The notes: a model not told the origin generated them from the letters alone. Shown: positions 17,204-25,740, numbered from the stretch's first letter. The stretch: DNA of 64,000 nt from Treponema primitia ZAS-1 (GCF_000297095.1 NZ_AEEA01000058.1:1-64000); one strand, 5' to 3'. Program-made: numbers and translations.

Positions 17204-18631
17204 TTGAGTATTCAGTTAGGGATCCTTATTGTGTATGTGGTGGTGTTGATCGGTATTTCCTGGTGGTCCACCAAGCTGCAGAAAAAAGCCAGCGGCAGTA
17301 AAATGTTGAGTTATTTGCTGGCGGGCCGGAATATGCCGGCGGTGGTCATCTGTGTCATGCTGGTAGGGCTGGCGGTGGGCGGCGCTTCCACGGTCGGTGT
17401 GGCTGAAACAGCCTATAACGCCGGGTTTTCCGCCGGGTGGTACAACGCCGCCTGGGGTATGGGGGGCATCGCCGTGGGACTCTTCGTGGCGAAATTCTTC
17501 CGCAAGATGAGCGTCAAGACCATCCCCGAAATGATGGGCCTCATGTTCGGGCCAAAGACCCGGTTTCTCAGCGTGGTTAACCAGCTTCTGGTAATGATTA
17601 GTATTACCGCCCTGCAGTATGTGGCCGGGGGTTCGATCCTTAAGGCCCTGCTGCCGGATATCTTTACCTTCCAGGGCGGGCTCATTACCACCGCGCTTAT
17701 TTTCATATTCATTACCGTTGTGGGCGGTTATTGGGCCAGCGGACTTACCAATATCATCAATGTGGTTATGATTTACATTGGCATCATTGCGGCGCTGATT
17801 AATACCCTCGGCGTCTTCGGCGGAATGGAAGTTATCAAGCTTACCCTGCCTCCCCCAAGCGCGGCCTGGTTTCATCCCATTTCCGGCCTGGGGATAGCCG
17901 TTGTGGCAGGCTATGTGGCGGTTATGGTGACCATGGCCATCACTACCCAGGCGGTGGCCCAGATTAGCTTTGCCGCTAAGGATGAAAAAACCGCCAAGTG
18001 GGGTTTCCTCGCCGGCGGCTTAATCATCCTTCCCGCGGGTTTTCTCTGCGCCTTTTTCGGAATCATCGCCCGGTCCCAGTTTCCCAACCTGGAAAACGCG
18101 GCCATGGCCCTGCCCACTATTGCGGCCCAGCTTTCACCCTTTGTGGGTGGGATCTTCCTGGCCTCCCTCTGGGCTGCGGATATCTCCACCGCGGTGGCCC
18201 TGCTTATGGGATGTTCCACCCTGGTCCTGGAGGATATCGTTAAGAAGGTCTACACCAAGCCTATTAAAAAGGAGCATGAACTCCTGGTTTCCCGCCTTAC
18301 GGTGCTGGGGGTAAGCCTCCTCTCCTTCCTCCTCGCCCTGACGGTGGTAGGTATTCTGCGGACCATTACCACGGCTCTGGCAATTACCACCTCCTTCACC
18401 CTGCTAATTCTGTCGGATATCTATTTCCATAAACTCAACCGAAAGGCCAGCGGTTTCTGGATCGTCCTGCTCTCCCTCCTGCTCTGGGTGGTCTGGACCT
18501 ATCTGCCCCAGTTCCGCATAGGGCCGGCGCTGATCTACATGGAATGGGTAGGCTGCGGCGCTCTCTTTATCCTCTTTGCCATCTTTGCCAAGGAGCCGGC
18601 GAACCGGCTGGTACCCCAGGTAGAAAAATAA
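17204..18631 (+). CDS. Sodium:solute symporter (SSS family)
   Basis: A 475-residue integral membrane protein with about 13 hydrophobic segments. The SSS fold shows in WWSTKLQKKASGSKMLSYLLAGRNMP and the GGASTVGVAETAYNAGFSAGWYNAAWG stretch of the first helices, which line the Na+ and substrate path. It imports a small organic solute with Na+. The TTG start is chosen because AGGAG (17193-17197) is well placed and no ATG lies nearby. Its stop codon overlaps the next gene by one base (TAATG), so translation is coupled to a Ldh_2-type dehydrogenase. A hydroxy- or keto-acid substrate is therefore a reasonable guess. Confidence 0.9.
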   Translation: MSIQLGILIVYVVVLIGISWWSTKLQKKASGSKMLSYLLAGRNMPAVVICVMLVGLAVGGASTVGVAETAYNAGFSAGWYNAAWGMGGIAVGLFVAKFFRKMSVKTIPEMMGLMFGPKTRFLSVVNQLLVMISITALQYVAGGSILKALLPDIFTFQGGLITTALIFIFITVVGGYWASGLTNIINVVMIYIGIIAALINTLGVFGGMEVIKLTLPPPSAAWFHPISGLGIAVVAGYVAVMVTMAITTQAVAQISFAAKDEKTAKWGFLAGGLIILPAGFLCAFFGIIARSQFPNLENAAMALPTIAAQLSPFVGGIFLASLWAADISTAVALLMGCSTLVLEDIVKKVYTKPIKKEHELLVSRLTVLGVSLLSFLLALTVVGILRTITTALAITTSFTLLILSDIYFHKLNRKASGFWIVLLSLLLWVVWTYLPQFRIGPALIYMEWVGCGALFILFAIFAKEPANRLVPQVEK

Positions 18632-19710
18632 TGAGCAGGACCGTAGCATTCGACAATTTAATCAAATTTACGAAAACAGTTTTACTGCGTTGTTACGGTT
18701 ACTCCGAAAGGGAGGCGGATGTTACATCCCGGGTCCTGGTGGAAGCGGACGCCCGGAACATCCCCTCCCACGGGGTATCCCGGCTGGATTTTTACCGGAA
18801 GAACATCCAGGGCGGTTTTGCCAAACCCGGCGCCGAGCCGGAAATTGTCTGGCAGACCCCCGTATCTCTGGTGGTGGATGGCCACGACGGTATCGGCTCC
18901 TACATCGCCGAATGGAGTGTGGATAAAACCATTGAGAAAGCTAAACAGTCCGGGACCGCCTTCTGTGCGGTACGGGATTCCAACCACTACGGTATAGCCG
19001 GACTCTGGGCGGAAAAGATTGCCCGGCAGGATATGATCGGCATGGCCTTTACCAATACCCGGACCTGCGGTATCCCCACCTACGGGCGGGAGCGGGTCCT
19101 GGGGACCAATCCCATCGCGGTGGCCATCCCCGAGCGGGAAGACCGGATCTTCCTGCTGGACATGGCTACCTCCACGGTGGCCCACGGCAAAGTTGAAGTC
19201 TACGACCGGCGGAAAAAGCCCATGCCCCAGGGTTGGGCGGTGGACGAAAACGGCGTGGGCACCACCGACGCCACCGCCTTTGAAAAGCTCTTCTATGCAA
19301 ACCCCCAGTACGGCGGCCATCTTTATTTAGGGGGTGAAGGGGAAGAGAACGGCGGCCACAAAGGCTTCGGCCTGGCGCTGTTGGTGGAGATCCTCTGTTC
19401 CGGCCTTTCCCTGGGGATGAGCAGCCTCAATACCTTCCAACCGGGAAAGGGTTCGGGGATTACCCACTTCTTCGGCGCCATGCGGCTGGACCTGTTCGGC
19501 CGGAGCGGAGATCTGAAGGACCATGTGGGGGATATACTCCGGGATATCCGTGTGGGCGAAAAAGCCGCCGGCCAGGAGCGCATCTACATCCACGGGGAAA
19601 AGGAAGCGGAAGCCCGGACAAAATCCTTAAAAGAAGGTATTTTTATTGACGATGCCACCGCTGAATTCCTGGATTCCCTTGCGAAAGAGGCCGGTATACC
19701 GATAGTATAG
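18631..19710 (+). CDS. Malate/L-lactate dehydrogenase family (Ldh_2) oxidoreductase
   Basis: A 359-residue NAD(P)-dependent dehydrogenase of the type-2 malate/lactate dehydrogenase family. Visible family features are ADARNIPSHGVSRLDFY near the N-terminus, DSNHYGIAGLWAEK with the catalytic-region His, and GTNPIAVAIPERE. Members reduce or oxidise 2-hydroxy acids such as malate, lactate, ureidoglycolate or 2,3-diketogulonate. The specific substrate cannot be read here. The ATG shares its A with the upstream TAA stop; an upstream in-frame start would lie inside the symporter gene and was rejected. Co-transcription with the transporter suggests they handle the same compound. Confidence 0.88.
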   Translation: MSRTVAFDNLIKFTKTVLLRCYGYSEREADVTSRVLVEADARNIPSHGVSRLDFYRKNIQGGFAKPGAEPEIVWQTPVSLVVDGHDGIGSYIAEWSVDKTIEKAKQSGTAFCAVRDSNHYGIAGLWAEKIARQDMIGMAFTNTRTCGIPTYGRERVLGTNPIAVAIPEREDRIFLLDMATSTVAHGKVEVYDRRKKPMPQGWAVDENGVGTTDATAFEKLFYANPQYGGHLYLGGEGEENGGHKGFGLALLVEILCSGLSLGMSSLNTFQPGKGSGITHFFGAMRLDLFGRSGDLKDHVGDILRDIRVGEKAAGQERIYIHGEKEAEARTKSLKEGIFIDDATAEFLDSLAKEAGIPIV

Positions 19711-19714
19711 GTAT

Positions 19715-20593
19715 ATGATCTCAGGCGAAAGTGCCCGCTACACCGTGAAACGCATCCTCCTTCTGCTCCTGGGTTCTATTCTAATGGCCCTTAACATTAA
19801 CACCTTTGTCCACGCCGGGGGCCTTATCCCCGGAGGCTTTACCGGCATCACCATCCTGGTCCAACAGGTCGGCAGCCGTTTCTGGGGTGTGGAGATACCC
19901 TTTAGTTTTGTCTACATCGGGCTCAACGCCATACCCGCGGCCATTTGTTTTAAGTATGTGGGAAAGAAGTTCGCCCTGTATTCGGTACTGGTAATTGTGG
20001 TAAGCGGTTTCCTCACCGACTGGATGCCCAGGATGTTCATCGATTTCCTGCAGCTCCACGACATCCTGCTGTCCGCCGTGTTTGGGGGTATTCTTAACGC
20101 CGTAGGTATCAGCCTCTGCCTCTATGCGGACGCCACCAGCGGAGGCACCGACTTTATCGCCATATTCATATCCGAAAAGTATCACAAGGAAACCTGGAAC
20201 TACATTTTCGCGGGAAACTGCGTCATTCTAGCCATAGCGGCCTGGCTTTTCAGCATAGACAAGGCCCTCTATTCGATTATTTTCCAGTTTGCCACCACCA
20301 TGGGCCTATCCTCCCTCTACCACGGCTACCAGCAGAAAACCCTGCTCATCATTACGAGCAAGCCCGACGAGGTATACACCCTGATCAAGGAGCGGACTAA
20401 CCACGCCGCCACCTCCTTTAAGGGCTTTGGCTATTTTGACCAGACCGAACGCACCCTCCTCTATTCCGTGGTATCCGCCTACGAGACCCCCTCCCTGATT
20501 ACCGCCATAAAGAAGGTAGACGAGGGCGCTTTTATCAACGTGATACGGACTGAGCAGCTTAACGGCCGCTTCTACACCCGGCCCAAGGACTAG
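19715..20593 (+). CDS. YitT-family membrane protein
   Basis: A 292-residue protein with five or six transmembrane segments (DUF161, for example GSILMALNINTFVHAGGLIPGG) and a cytoplasmic C-terminal DUF2179 domain of about 75 residues (TSKPDEVYTLIKERTNHAAT, GAFINVIRTEQLNGRF). The family is widespread in Firmicutes and spirochaetes; function is unproven. It begins 4 bp after the dehydrogenase gene and completes the three-gene unit. It has no clear ribosome binding site, so it is probably translated by coupling. Confidence 0.85.
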   Translation: MISGESARYTVKRILLLLLGSILMALNINTFVHAGGLIPGGFTGITILVQQVGSRFWGVEIPFSFVYIGLNAIPAAICFKYVGKKFALYSVLVIVVSGFLTDWMPRMFIDFLQLHDILLSAVFGGILNAVGISLCLYADATSGGTDFIAIFISEKYHKETWNYIFAGNCVILAIAAWLFSIDKALYSIIFQFATTMGLSSLYHGYQQKTLLIITSKPDEVYTLIKERTNHAATSFKGFGYFDQTERTLLYSVVSAYETPSLITAIKKVDEGAFINVIRTEQLNGRFYTRPKD

Positions 20594-20642
20594 CCCTCCC
20601 GGGAAATACGCTCGAGACATCGAGCCAGGCGGATCGGAAAAA

Positions 20643-20768
20643 CGCCGGTGGGGGCGGTGAATCCCCACTGCAGGATGCCTGTAGAGTCTGCTTGCGGAGC
20701 CCAGTAGGTCTCCTCCAGCAGGGAATTCCAGAATATCCCGCAGCGTGGCTCCACCGCCCCCACCGGCG
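20643..20768 (-). repeat. Palindromic element copy F (class 2)
   Basis: Class 2 copy. The arms CGCCGGTGGGGGCGGTG (20643-20659) and its complement (20752-20768) form a 17-bp perfect stem. The core read on the minus strand is GGAATTCCCTGCTGGAGG, AGACC, GGGCTCCG, GACTCTACAGGCA, clearly the same core as class 1 although the arms differ. It is followed 69 bp later by class 1 copy G. Confidence 0.83.
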
Positions 20769-20837
20769 CCTGTACGATTAAACTGTGTTTGAGCGCATTT
20801 CCCTGGGGGGAGAAGCTGCCCAATTTAGTGTAGTCGC

Positions 20838-20998
20838 ATTGTCTAAGTGACAATGGCGGACGGAGGGAGGGGTGTGCCCGGCTTCATGTATATGGAATTC
20901 TCTGTCGTAGTAGACCCACGTAGTGGGGCTGCGGAGACAGGCTCTACATGCACATGAAGCCGGGCACACCCCTCCCTCCGCCCGTCTTTGCCGATAAA
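20838..20998 (+). repeat. Palindromic element copy G (class 1)
   Basis: The best-preserved class 1 copy. A 29-bp perfect stem is formed by 20861-20889 and 20952-20980, with the core hairpin between. A small palindrome CATTGTC-TAAGT-GACAATG (from 20838) marks the left end, and TTTGCCGATAAA the right end. It ends 24 bp before the first operator of the fabV promoter. Confidence 0.88.
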
Positions 20999-21021
20999 CT
21001 ACAGAAAAAAACACATTTCAC

Positions 21022-21109
21022 GACAAATTTCAATTTTTTGTCATCTAATCTATTGACATTTCTCTCCACATCGCTATCCTTTAATTATGACAAAATATTG
21101 AATATTGTC
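21022..21109. promoter_or_regulatory. Pair of GACAA-N11-TTGTC operators flanking the fabV promoter
   Basis: Two palindromes of the same 21-bp form occur at 21022-21042 and 21089-21109. Both have GACAA at one end, TTGTC at the other, and an AT-rich 11-nt centre. One is just upstream of the -35 box and the other just downstream of the -10 box, 67 bp apart. The arrangement fits a dimeric repressor that binds both sites, possibly with looping. The cognate regulator is not in the window. Confidence 0.6.
21053..21080 (+). promoter_or_regulatory. fabV promoter
   Basis: Perfect -35 TTGACA (21053-21058), 16-nt spacer, TATCCT (21075-21080). The start codon is 55 bp downstream, with AGGAG at 21125-21129. 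Confidence 0.65.
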
Positions 21110-21135
21110 ATGCAAACTAGTTCCAGGAGAAAAAA

Positions 21136-22413
21136 ATGGTTATTAAGCCCCTAATCAGAGAAAACATCTGTATCAACAGCCATCCCACAGGATGCGCCCA
21201 GGCAGTACGAAACCAAATTGAGTTTGTAAAAAACACTCTTGCCGGAGGCAGGGAACCGGAAGAAATAGATGCTCCCCAGGGAGCGCCGAAATTGGTTTTA
21301 GTAGTTGGCTGTTCCACCGGTTATGGCTTGGCCAGCCGGATCTCCGCCGCCTTCGGGTATGGCGCCGCTACCGTGGGGGTCTCCTTCGAAAAGGCCGCCT
21401 CCGCAACCAAACCCGGTACCCCGGGCTGGTACAACAACCGGGTTTTCGAAGCGGAAGCAGATAAGGCTGATCTGGTCGCCATCACCCTGGATGGGGATGC
21501 CTTCTCGGACTCTATGAAGGCGGATACCGCCGATGCAATCCGGGAAGCAGCCCGCCGGGCAGGGATTGCTCCAAAGGTTGACCTTATCATCTATTCCCTG
21601 GCTTCCCCGGTCCGGGTGGATCCCAAAACCGGTATCATGCACCGCTCGGTGATCAAACCTACGGGCAAAGCCTATTCGGGAAAAACTATCAACATGCTCA
21701 CCGCCGAGATTCGGGAAGTCAGCGCCGAACCCGCCACCGAAGCAGAAATTGCCGATACCGTAAAGGTTATGGGCGGCGAAGACTGGGAACTCTGGATCGA
21801 AGCTCTGGGAAAAGAGGGTGTTCTCTCCTCTACAGTACGAACCGTGGCTTATACCTACCTCGGGCCGGAACTCTCCTGGGATATCTACAAAAACGGTACC
21901 ATAGGCCGGGCCAAGGAAGACCTGGAACGGGCCGGCCGCGTTATCAATCAAAAGCTCGCAGCTTCCGGCGGTGCGGCATGGATATCCGTAAACAAAGCCC
22001 TGGTAACCCGGTCCAGCGCGGTTATCCCCATCATCCCCTTCTATATCGCCTGTCTCTTTAAGATGATGAAAGCAAAGGGCCTCCACGAAGGCTGCATTGA
22101 ACAGATAGTCCGGCTCTATCGGGACCGGCTCTATACCCCGGAAACAGCCCAAAATCCCGGGAAGGTCCCGGTGGACAGCGAGGGCCGGATCAGAATTGAT
22201 GACTGGGAGATGCGTGATGATGTCCAGAAGGAAACTTCAGATCAGATGGCCAAGGTCACGGAAGAAAATATTTTTGAAACCACGGACCTCGCCGGTTTCA
22301 AACACGACTTCATGGAAATCCACGGCTTCGATGTTGCGGGCGTGGACTACGAAGCTGACGTGAACACTTTATTAAACGATGAAACGGAAGAAGAATTAGC
22401 CCTTCGGGCATAA
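21136..22413 (+). CDS. fabV: trans-2-enoyl-CoA (ACP) reductase, FabV/Ter family
   Basis: A 425-residue NADH-dependent reductase converting trans-2-enoyl-CoA (or enoyl-ACP) to the acyl thioester. Family features: VVGCSTGYGLASRISAAFGYGA, the NADH-binding Gly-rich loop; WYNNRVFEAEA; and the YX8K-type catalytic region in the segment YTYLGPELSWDIYKNG. The Treponema denticola Ter is a well-known member of about 400 residues. Depending on the organism it closes the butyrate/fatty-acid cycle or serves fatty acid synthesis. The gene stands alone between a regulated-looking promoter and a terminator. It may work with the acd-etfAB products on the same intermediates. Confidence 0.94.
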   Translation: MVIKPLIRENICINSHPTGCAQAVRNQIEFVKNTLAGGREPEEIDAPQGAPKLVLVVGCSTGYGLASRISAAFGYGAATVGVSFEKAASATKPGTPGWYNNRVFEAEADKADLVAITLDGDAFSDSMKADTADAIREAARRAGIAPKVDLIIYSLASPVRVDPKTGIMHRSVIKPTGKAYSGKTINMLTAEIREVSAEPATEAEIADTVKVMGGEDWELWIEALGKEGVLSSTVRTVAYTYLGPELSWDIYKNGTIGRAKEDLERAGRVINQKLAASGGAAWISVNKALVTRSSAVIPIIPFYIACLFKMMKAKGLHEGCIEQIVRLYRDRLYTPETAQNPGKVPVDSEGRIRIDDWEMRDDVQKETSDQMAKVTEENIFETTDLAGFKHDFMEIHGFDVAGVDYEADVNTLLNDETEEELALRA

Positions 22414-22431
22414 GTACTATTTAAAAAAGTT

Positions 22432-22478
22432 AAACCGCAAAGGCGAATAGAATTATTCACTTTTGCGGTTTTATTTTT
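22432..22478. terminator. Bidirectional terminator between fabV and the ribosomal operon
   Basis: Stem AAACCGCAAA/TTTGCGGTTT (22432-22441 and 22462-22471) with an inner GAATA/TATTC pairing, followed on the plus strand by TATTTTTCT and preceded by AAAAAAGTT for the minus strand. It separates two convergent units. Confidence 0.82.
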
Positions 22479-22497
22479 CTCTTATGGATAGGATTAG

Positions 22498-22698
22498 TTA
22501 CGCCTGGGGCACTGTTTTCTTACCGTGTTTTAAAGCGGCTTTACAGGTCTTACAGATTTTGATCTTCGTTTTAGTATCACCCTCTCCAACTTCCTGTTCG
22601 TAGAGAATCTTTGTGTTTTCCCTGGAACAAACCGGACAGGTTCCCCGGCCGCGGGCAGCAAGCTCCCGAATGCCCTTACCTCTATGTGCTTTAGACAT
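22498..22698 (-). CDS. Small zinc-ribbon protein at the end of the ribosomal operon
   Basis: A 66-residue basic protein with two Cys pairs, CPVC and CKTC, spaced about 28 residues apart, as in a zinc ribbon. The N-terminus MSKAHRGKGIRELAARGRG is strongly basic, suggesting RNA or ribosome binding. GGGAGAAG precedes the ATG, and the gene follows rplQ by 11 bp in the same direction, so it is the last cistron of the alpha operon. I do not recognise a named family. It could be a ribosome-associated or RNA polymerase-associated factor; the context is the only support. Confidence 0.75.
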   Translation of the reverse strand: MSKAHRGKGIRELAARGRGTCPVCSRENTKILYEQEVGEGDTKTKIKICKTCKAALKHGKKTVPQA

Positions 22699-22709
22699 GT
22701 ACTTCTCCC

Positions 22710-23249
22710 TTACTTAGCCGCCGGAGCGGTTTTTCTCGGCGCCTTAGCTTTGCCCTTAGCGGCAGCAGTCTTAGCGGCGCCCTTTGCGCTGTCCTTCTTT
22801 CCGTCGGTCTTCTTTTCCTTGGCGTCAGCGGTGTCAGCTTTCTTCGCATCAGCCTTTTTGGCCTTTTTATCCGTGGTGCCCTCGATATCCAGCTTATAGT
22901 CTACCAGTTCAAGGATAACCACATCCGCAGCATCCCCCAGGCGTTCCCCCAGCTTGATGATCCGGGTATACCCACCGGGCCTTTCCTTCATGCGCAGAGC
23001 AATATCGGTAAAGAGCTTAGCCACAATGCCTTCGTCGTACAGCCGTGCAGAAACAAGGCGTCGGTTATGAACCGAATCAACCTTAGCCCGGGTAATAAGT
23101 TTCTCCGCACTCCGGCGGATTTCCAGAGCCTTGGCCTTGGTGGTCCTAATCCGCTCGTAGCGGAAAAGAGAGGTTACCATACTGCGGTGCAGCGCCTTCC
23201 GGCTGGCCGCCATCCGTTCAAGGGGATTAAATCCGCTTCTATGATTCAT
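22710..23249 (-). CDS. rplQ: Ribosomal protein bL17 with Lys/Ala-rich tail
   Basis: A 179-residue L17. The first about 120 residues are the standard protein (MNHRSGFNPLERMAASRKAL, TTKAKALEIRRSAEKLITRA). The remaining about 55 residues are a low-complexity Lys/Ala/Asp tail ending APRKTAPAAK. Usual bacterial L17 is about 120-130 residues, so the tail is an extension. The start overlaps the end of rpoA by 11 bp. Confidence 0.95.
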   Translation of the reverse strand: MNHRSGFNPLERMAASRKALHRSMVTSLFRYERIRTTKAKALEIRRSAEKLITRAKVDSVHNRRLVSARLYDEGIVAKLFTDIALRMKERPGGYTRIIKLGERLGDAADVVILELVDYKLDIEGTTDKKAKKADAKKADTADAKEKKTDGKKDSAKGAAKTAAAKGKAKAPRKTAPAAK

Positions 23250-24294
23250 CTTCTTCTTCCTTATGGGGGGCTATTTTAACCGCATTCTTCAGCACGTTGA
23301 TATCGGTTATACCGAAATTCAGATTCCACTCCTTGAGCTTCTCTTTAATCTCCTGGAGGGACTTTTTCCCGAAGTTACGGGTCTTGGCGATATCATCCTC
23401 GGTTTTCCGGGTTAATTCCCCAATAGTTTTAATGTTCGCGTTCTTAAGACAGTTGGAAGACCGGACCGAAAGTTCCAGTTCCTCCACCGGGGTATTAAGA
23501 ATCTGCCGGATCCGCTCGTCATCCTCGTCCAAATCCTCATCAAGCCCCAGGTTGTTTTCATCAAAGTTAATAAAAACAGAAAAATGATCCTTGGCTATCT
23601 TGGCGGCTTCCGCCAGGGCATCATCGGGTTTGATAGTTCCATAGGTCCATATCTCAAGAACCAGTTTGTCATAATCACTGCGCTGCCCCACCCGGGTGGG
23701 CTCTACCGCAAACTTTACTTTCTTTACCGGCGAGAAAATCGCATCCATGGGAATAGTACCAATCACATCCACATAGCGCTCATTCACCTCCGAGGGAATG
23801 TAACCCCGGCCAAGGTCGATCTGCACCTCAAACTCAAGACGGGCATCGTCCATAAGGGTCATAATATGCTGCCCTGTGCTCAGTACTTCTACCTGACCGG
23901 TACGCTCAAAATCGTCACTTTTTATTTCGCCCTTTCCGGACCATTCGTAGAGGAGTATATCCTGCTCAATATCCTGGGGAAGCTTGAGCCGAATCTGCTT
24001 GAGGTTATTGATAACCTCAAGGGTATCCTCAACAATATTTGGAATGGTCTCAAATTCACTGGAAACACTATGGGCAACCCCTTCGGCGTCATAAGAAGTA
24101 ATCTTAACCGCCGTGATTGCGTAACCCTGAATTGAAGAAAGGAGAACTCTTCGCAGGGTATTGCCCACAGTCGTACCGAATCCCGGTTCGAAAGGAGCGG
24201 CGATGAACTTTCCGTAATTCGGTTTAAGCTCACCATGCTCAAAGGTGATACCTTTCGGGCGTTTGAATCCTTTAAGCAGGTTCTTACGGGCCAT
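23239..24294 (-). CDS. rpoA: RNA polymerase alpha subunit
   Basis: A 351-residue alpha subunit. The N-terminal assembly domain includes FEPGFGTTVGNTLRRVLLSSIQG; the C-terminal domain includes NTPVEELELSVRSSNCLKNANIKTIGEL, with the helix-hairpin-helix that contacts UP elements and activators. A Glu/Asp-rich segment (LDEDLDEDDER) links them. Its place between rpsD and rplQ is the usual bacterial order. Confidence 0.97.
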   Translation of the reverse strand: MARKNLLKGFKRPKGITFEHGELKPNYGKFIAAPFEPGFGTTVGNTLRRVLLSSIQGYAITAVKITSYDAEGVAHSVSSEFETIPNIVEDTLEVINNLKQIRLKLPQDIEQDILLYEWSGKGEIKSDDFERTGQVEVLSTGQHIMTLMDDARLEFEVQIDLGRGYIPSEVNERYVDVIGTIPMDAIFSPVKKVKFAVEPTRVGQRSDYDKLVLEIWTYGTIKPDDALAEAAKIAKDHFSVFINFDENNLGLDEDLDEDDERIRQILNTPVEELELSVRSSNCLKNANIKTIGELTRKTEDDIAKTRNFGKKSLQEIKEKLKEWNLNFGITDINVLKNAVKIAPHKEEEDES

Positions 24295-24303
24295 GGGAAC
24301 TCC

Positions 24304-24939
24304 TTATTTTGAATACAATTCGACGATCATCTGTTCTTTGATGTCCGCCAAATCGGTAATATCACTGCGGCGCGGAGAAGCAAGGAATTTTCCCTTCATT
24401 TCGTCCGGATCAAGCTGCAACCAGGGCATCACCCCGGCTTTGCCAAATTCCTTAAGGGCTTCCTTTATAACCACCAGGTTTCTGCTGGGTTCCTTAATCT
24501 CAACCACATCCTCGGGACGTACCAAAAATGATGGGACGTTAACCCGTTTACCGTTAACCGCCACATGTCCGTGCAGAACGAACTGACGGGCCTGGCTACG
24601 GCTTACCGCAAAGCGCAACCGGTACACCACGTTGTCCAGCCTGCGTTCCAGTAATACAAACAAATTCTCACCGGTAATACCGGGCATACGAAGCGCCCGC
24701 TCAAAGAAAAGGCTGAACTGCCTTTCCTGCATACCGTAAATTCTCTTAAGCTTCTGTTTTTCCCGAAGCTGAACTCCATAATCAGAACGTTTCCCCGCCC
24801 TGGCTTTCGGATCCTTCCCCGGAGCGGGTCTTTTTTTATTGATAGGGCATCTATCGCTCTTGCAGCGATCCCCCTTAAGCATCAATTTTTTCTGTTCCGC
24901 CCGACAGAGCCGACAAACCGGCCCGGTATATCTTGCCAT
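24304..24939 (-). CDS. rpsD: Ribosomal protein uS4
   Basis: A 211-residue S4. The N-terminus holds four Cys (CRLC...CKSDRC), a zinc-binding form. The S4 RNA-binding domain is visible around RLDNVVYRLRFAVSRSQARQ. It nucleates 30S assembly and in many bacteria represses the alpha operon. It lies between rpsK and rpoA. Confidence 0.96.
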   Translation of the reverse strand: MARYTGPVCRLCRAEQKKLMLKGDRCKSDRCPINKKRPAPGKDPKARAGKRSDYGVQLREKQKLKRIYGMQERQFSLFFERALRMPGITGENLFVLLERRLDNVVYRLRFAVSRSQARQFVLHGHVAVNGKRVNVPSFLVRPEDVVEIKEPSRNLVVIKEALKEFGKAGVMPWLQLDPDEMKGKFLASPRRSDITDLADIKEQMIVELYSK

Positions 24940-24955
24940 GTTTCCTAAACCTCCC

Positions 24956-25342
24956 TCAAATGCGCCGTGTTTTCCGCGGCCGGCAGCCGTTATGCGGAAT
25001 TGGAGTAACGTCGTTGATAGACTTTACTTTAATACCCAGCGCGCCGAGTTGACGAATCGCCGATTCCCGTCCAATACCGGGTCCCTTAACGTACACATGC
25101 ACTTCCCGCAGGCCCACCTGGAGAGCCTTCGAGGCCGCAGTTTCCGTAACGGTCTGCGCGGCAAAGGGGGTAGATTTCTTTGCGCCCCGGAAGCCTAAAC
25201 CACCGGAACTCGCCCAGGAAATAGCGTTACCCATCAGGTCGGTGATGGTCACAATAGTATTGTTAAACGTAGCCTGGATATATACGTTTCCCTCATAGAC
25301 GGACTTTTTTTCTTTCCGCTTCTTCGTAGTATTAGCAGCCAC
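24956..25342 (-). CDS. rpsK: Ribosomal protein uS11
   Basis: A 128-residue S11, the platform protein of the 30S subunit. Typical segments are FNNTIVTITDLMGNAISWAS and the C-terminal INDVTPIPHNGCRPRKTRRI. Normal length for the family. It follows rpsM by 24 bp. Confidence 0.97.
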   Translation of the reverse strand: MAANTTKKRKEKKSVYEGNVYIQATFNNTIVTITDLMGNAISWASSGGLGFRGAKKSTPFAAQTVTETAASKALQVGLREVHVYVKGPGIGRESAIRQLGALGIKVKSINDVTPIPHNGCRPRKTRRI

Positions 25343-25366
25343 TCTTTCCTCCGCTATATTTGAACA

Positions 25367-25732
25367 TTACTTCTTCTTCCCGGCCACGGTCTTCTTCTTA
25401 CCCTTCCGGGTACGGGCATTAGTCCGGGTCCGCTGTCCACGCAGGGGCAGACCCTTGCGGTGCCGCAGGCCCCGGTAACAGCCAATATCCATAAGCCGCT
25501 TGATATTAAGGGCAATTTCGGTACGCAGCCGGCCCTCTACCTTATAGTCATTTTCAATAAACTGCCGCAGTTCGTTCAATTCTTCCTGGGACAGGTCGTT
25601 AATCAGCCGCAGGGGATCGATTTTCGCCTTGGTGCAGATATCATCGGCGCTGGACCGACCAATACCAAAGATATAGGTCAACGCGATGTTAACATGCTTA
25701 TTCGGGAGGTCAACCCCCGCTATACGTGCCAT
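25367..25732 (-). CDS. rpsM: Ribosomal protein uS13
   Basis: A 121-residue S13 of the 30S head. The start MARIAGVDLPNKHVNIALTY and the end CYRGLRHRKGLPLRGQRTRT are characteristic; the Lys-rich tail contacts P-site tRNA. It follows rpmJ by 8 bp. Confidence 0.97.
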   Translation of the reverse strand: MARIAGVDLPNKHVNIALTYIFGIGRSSADDICTKAKIDPLRLINDLSQEELNELRQFIENDYKVEGRLRTEIALNIKRLMDIGCYRGLRHRKGLPLRGQRTRTNARTRKGKKKTVAGKKK

Positions 25733-25740
25733 AACTGCTC

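Noticed and set aside
20990..20997. GCCGATAA at the element ends as a sigma-28 -10 box
   Set aside because: The octamer equals the flagellar sigma -10 consensus, but no TAAA-type -35 lies about 15 nt upstream in any copy and the word varies between copies (GCCGACAA, GCCGATTA).
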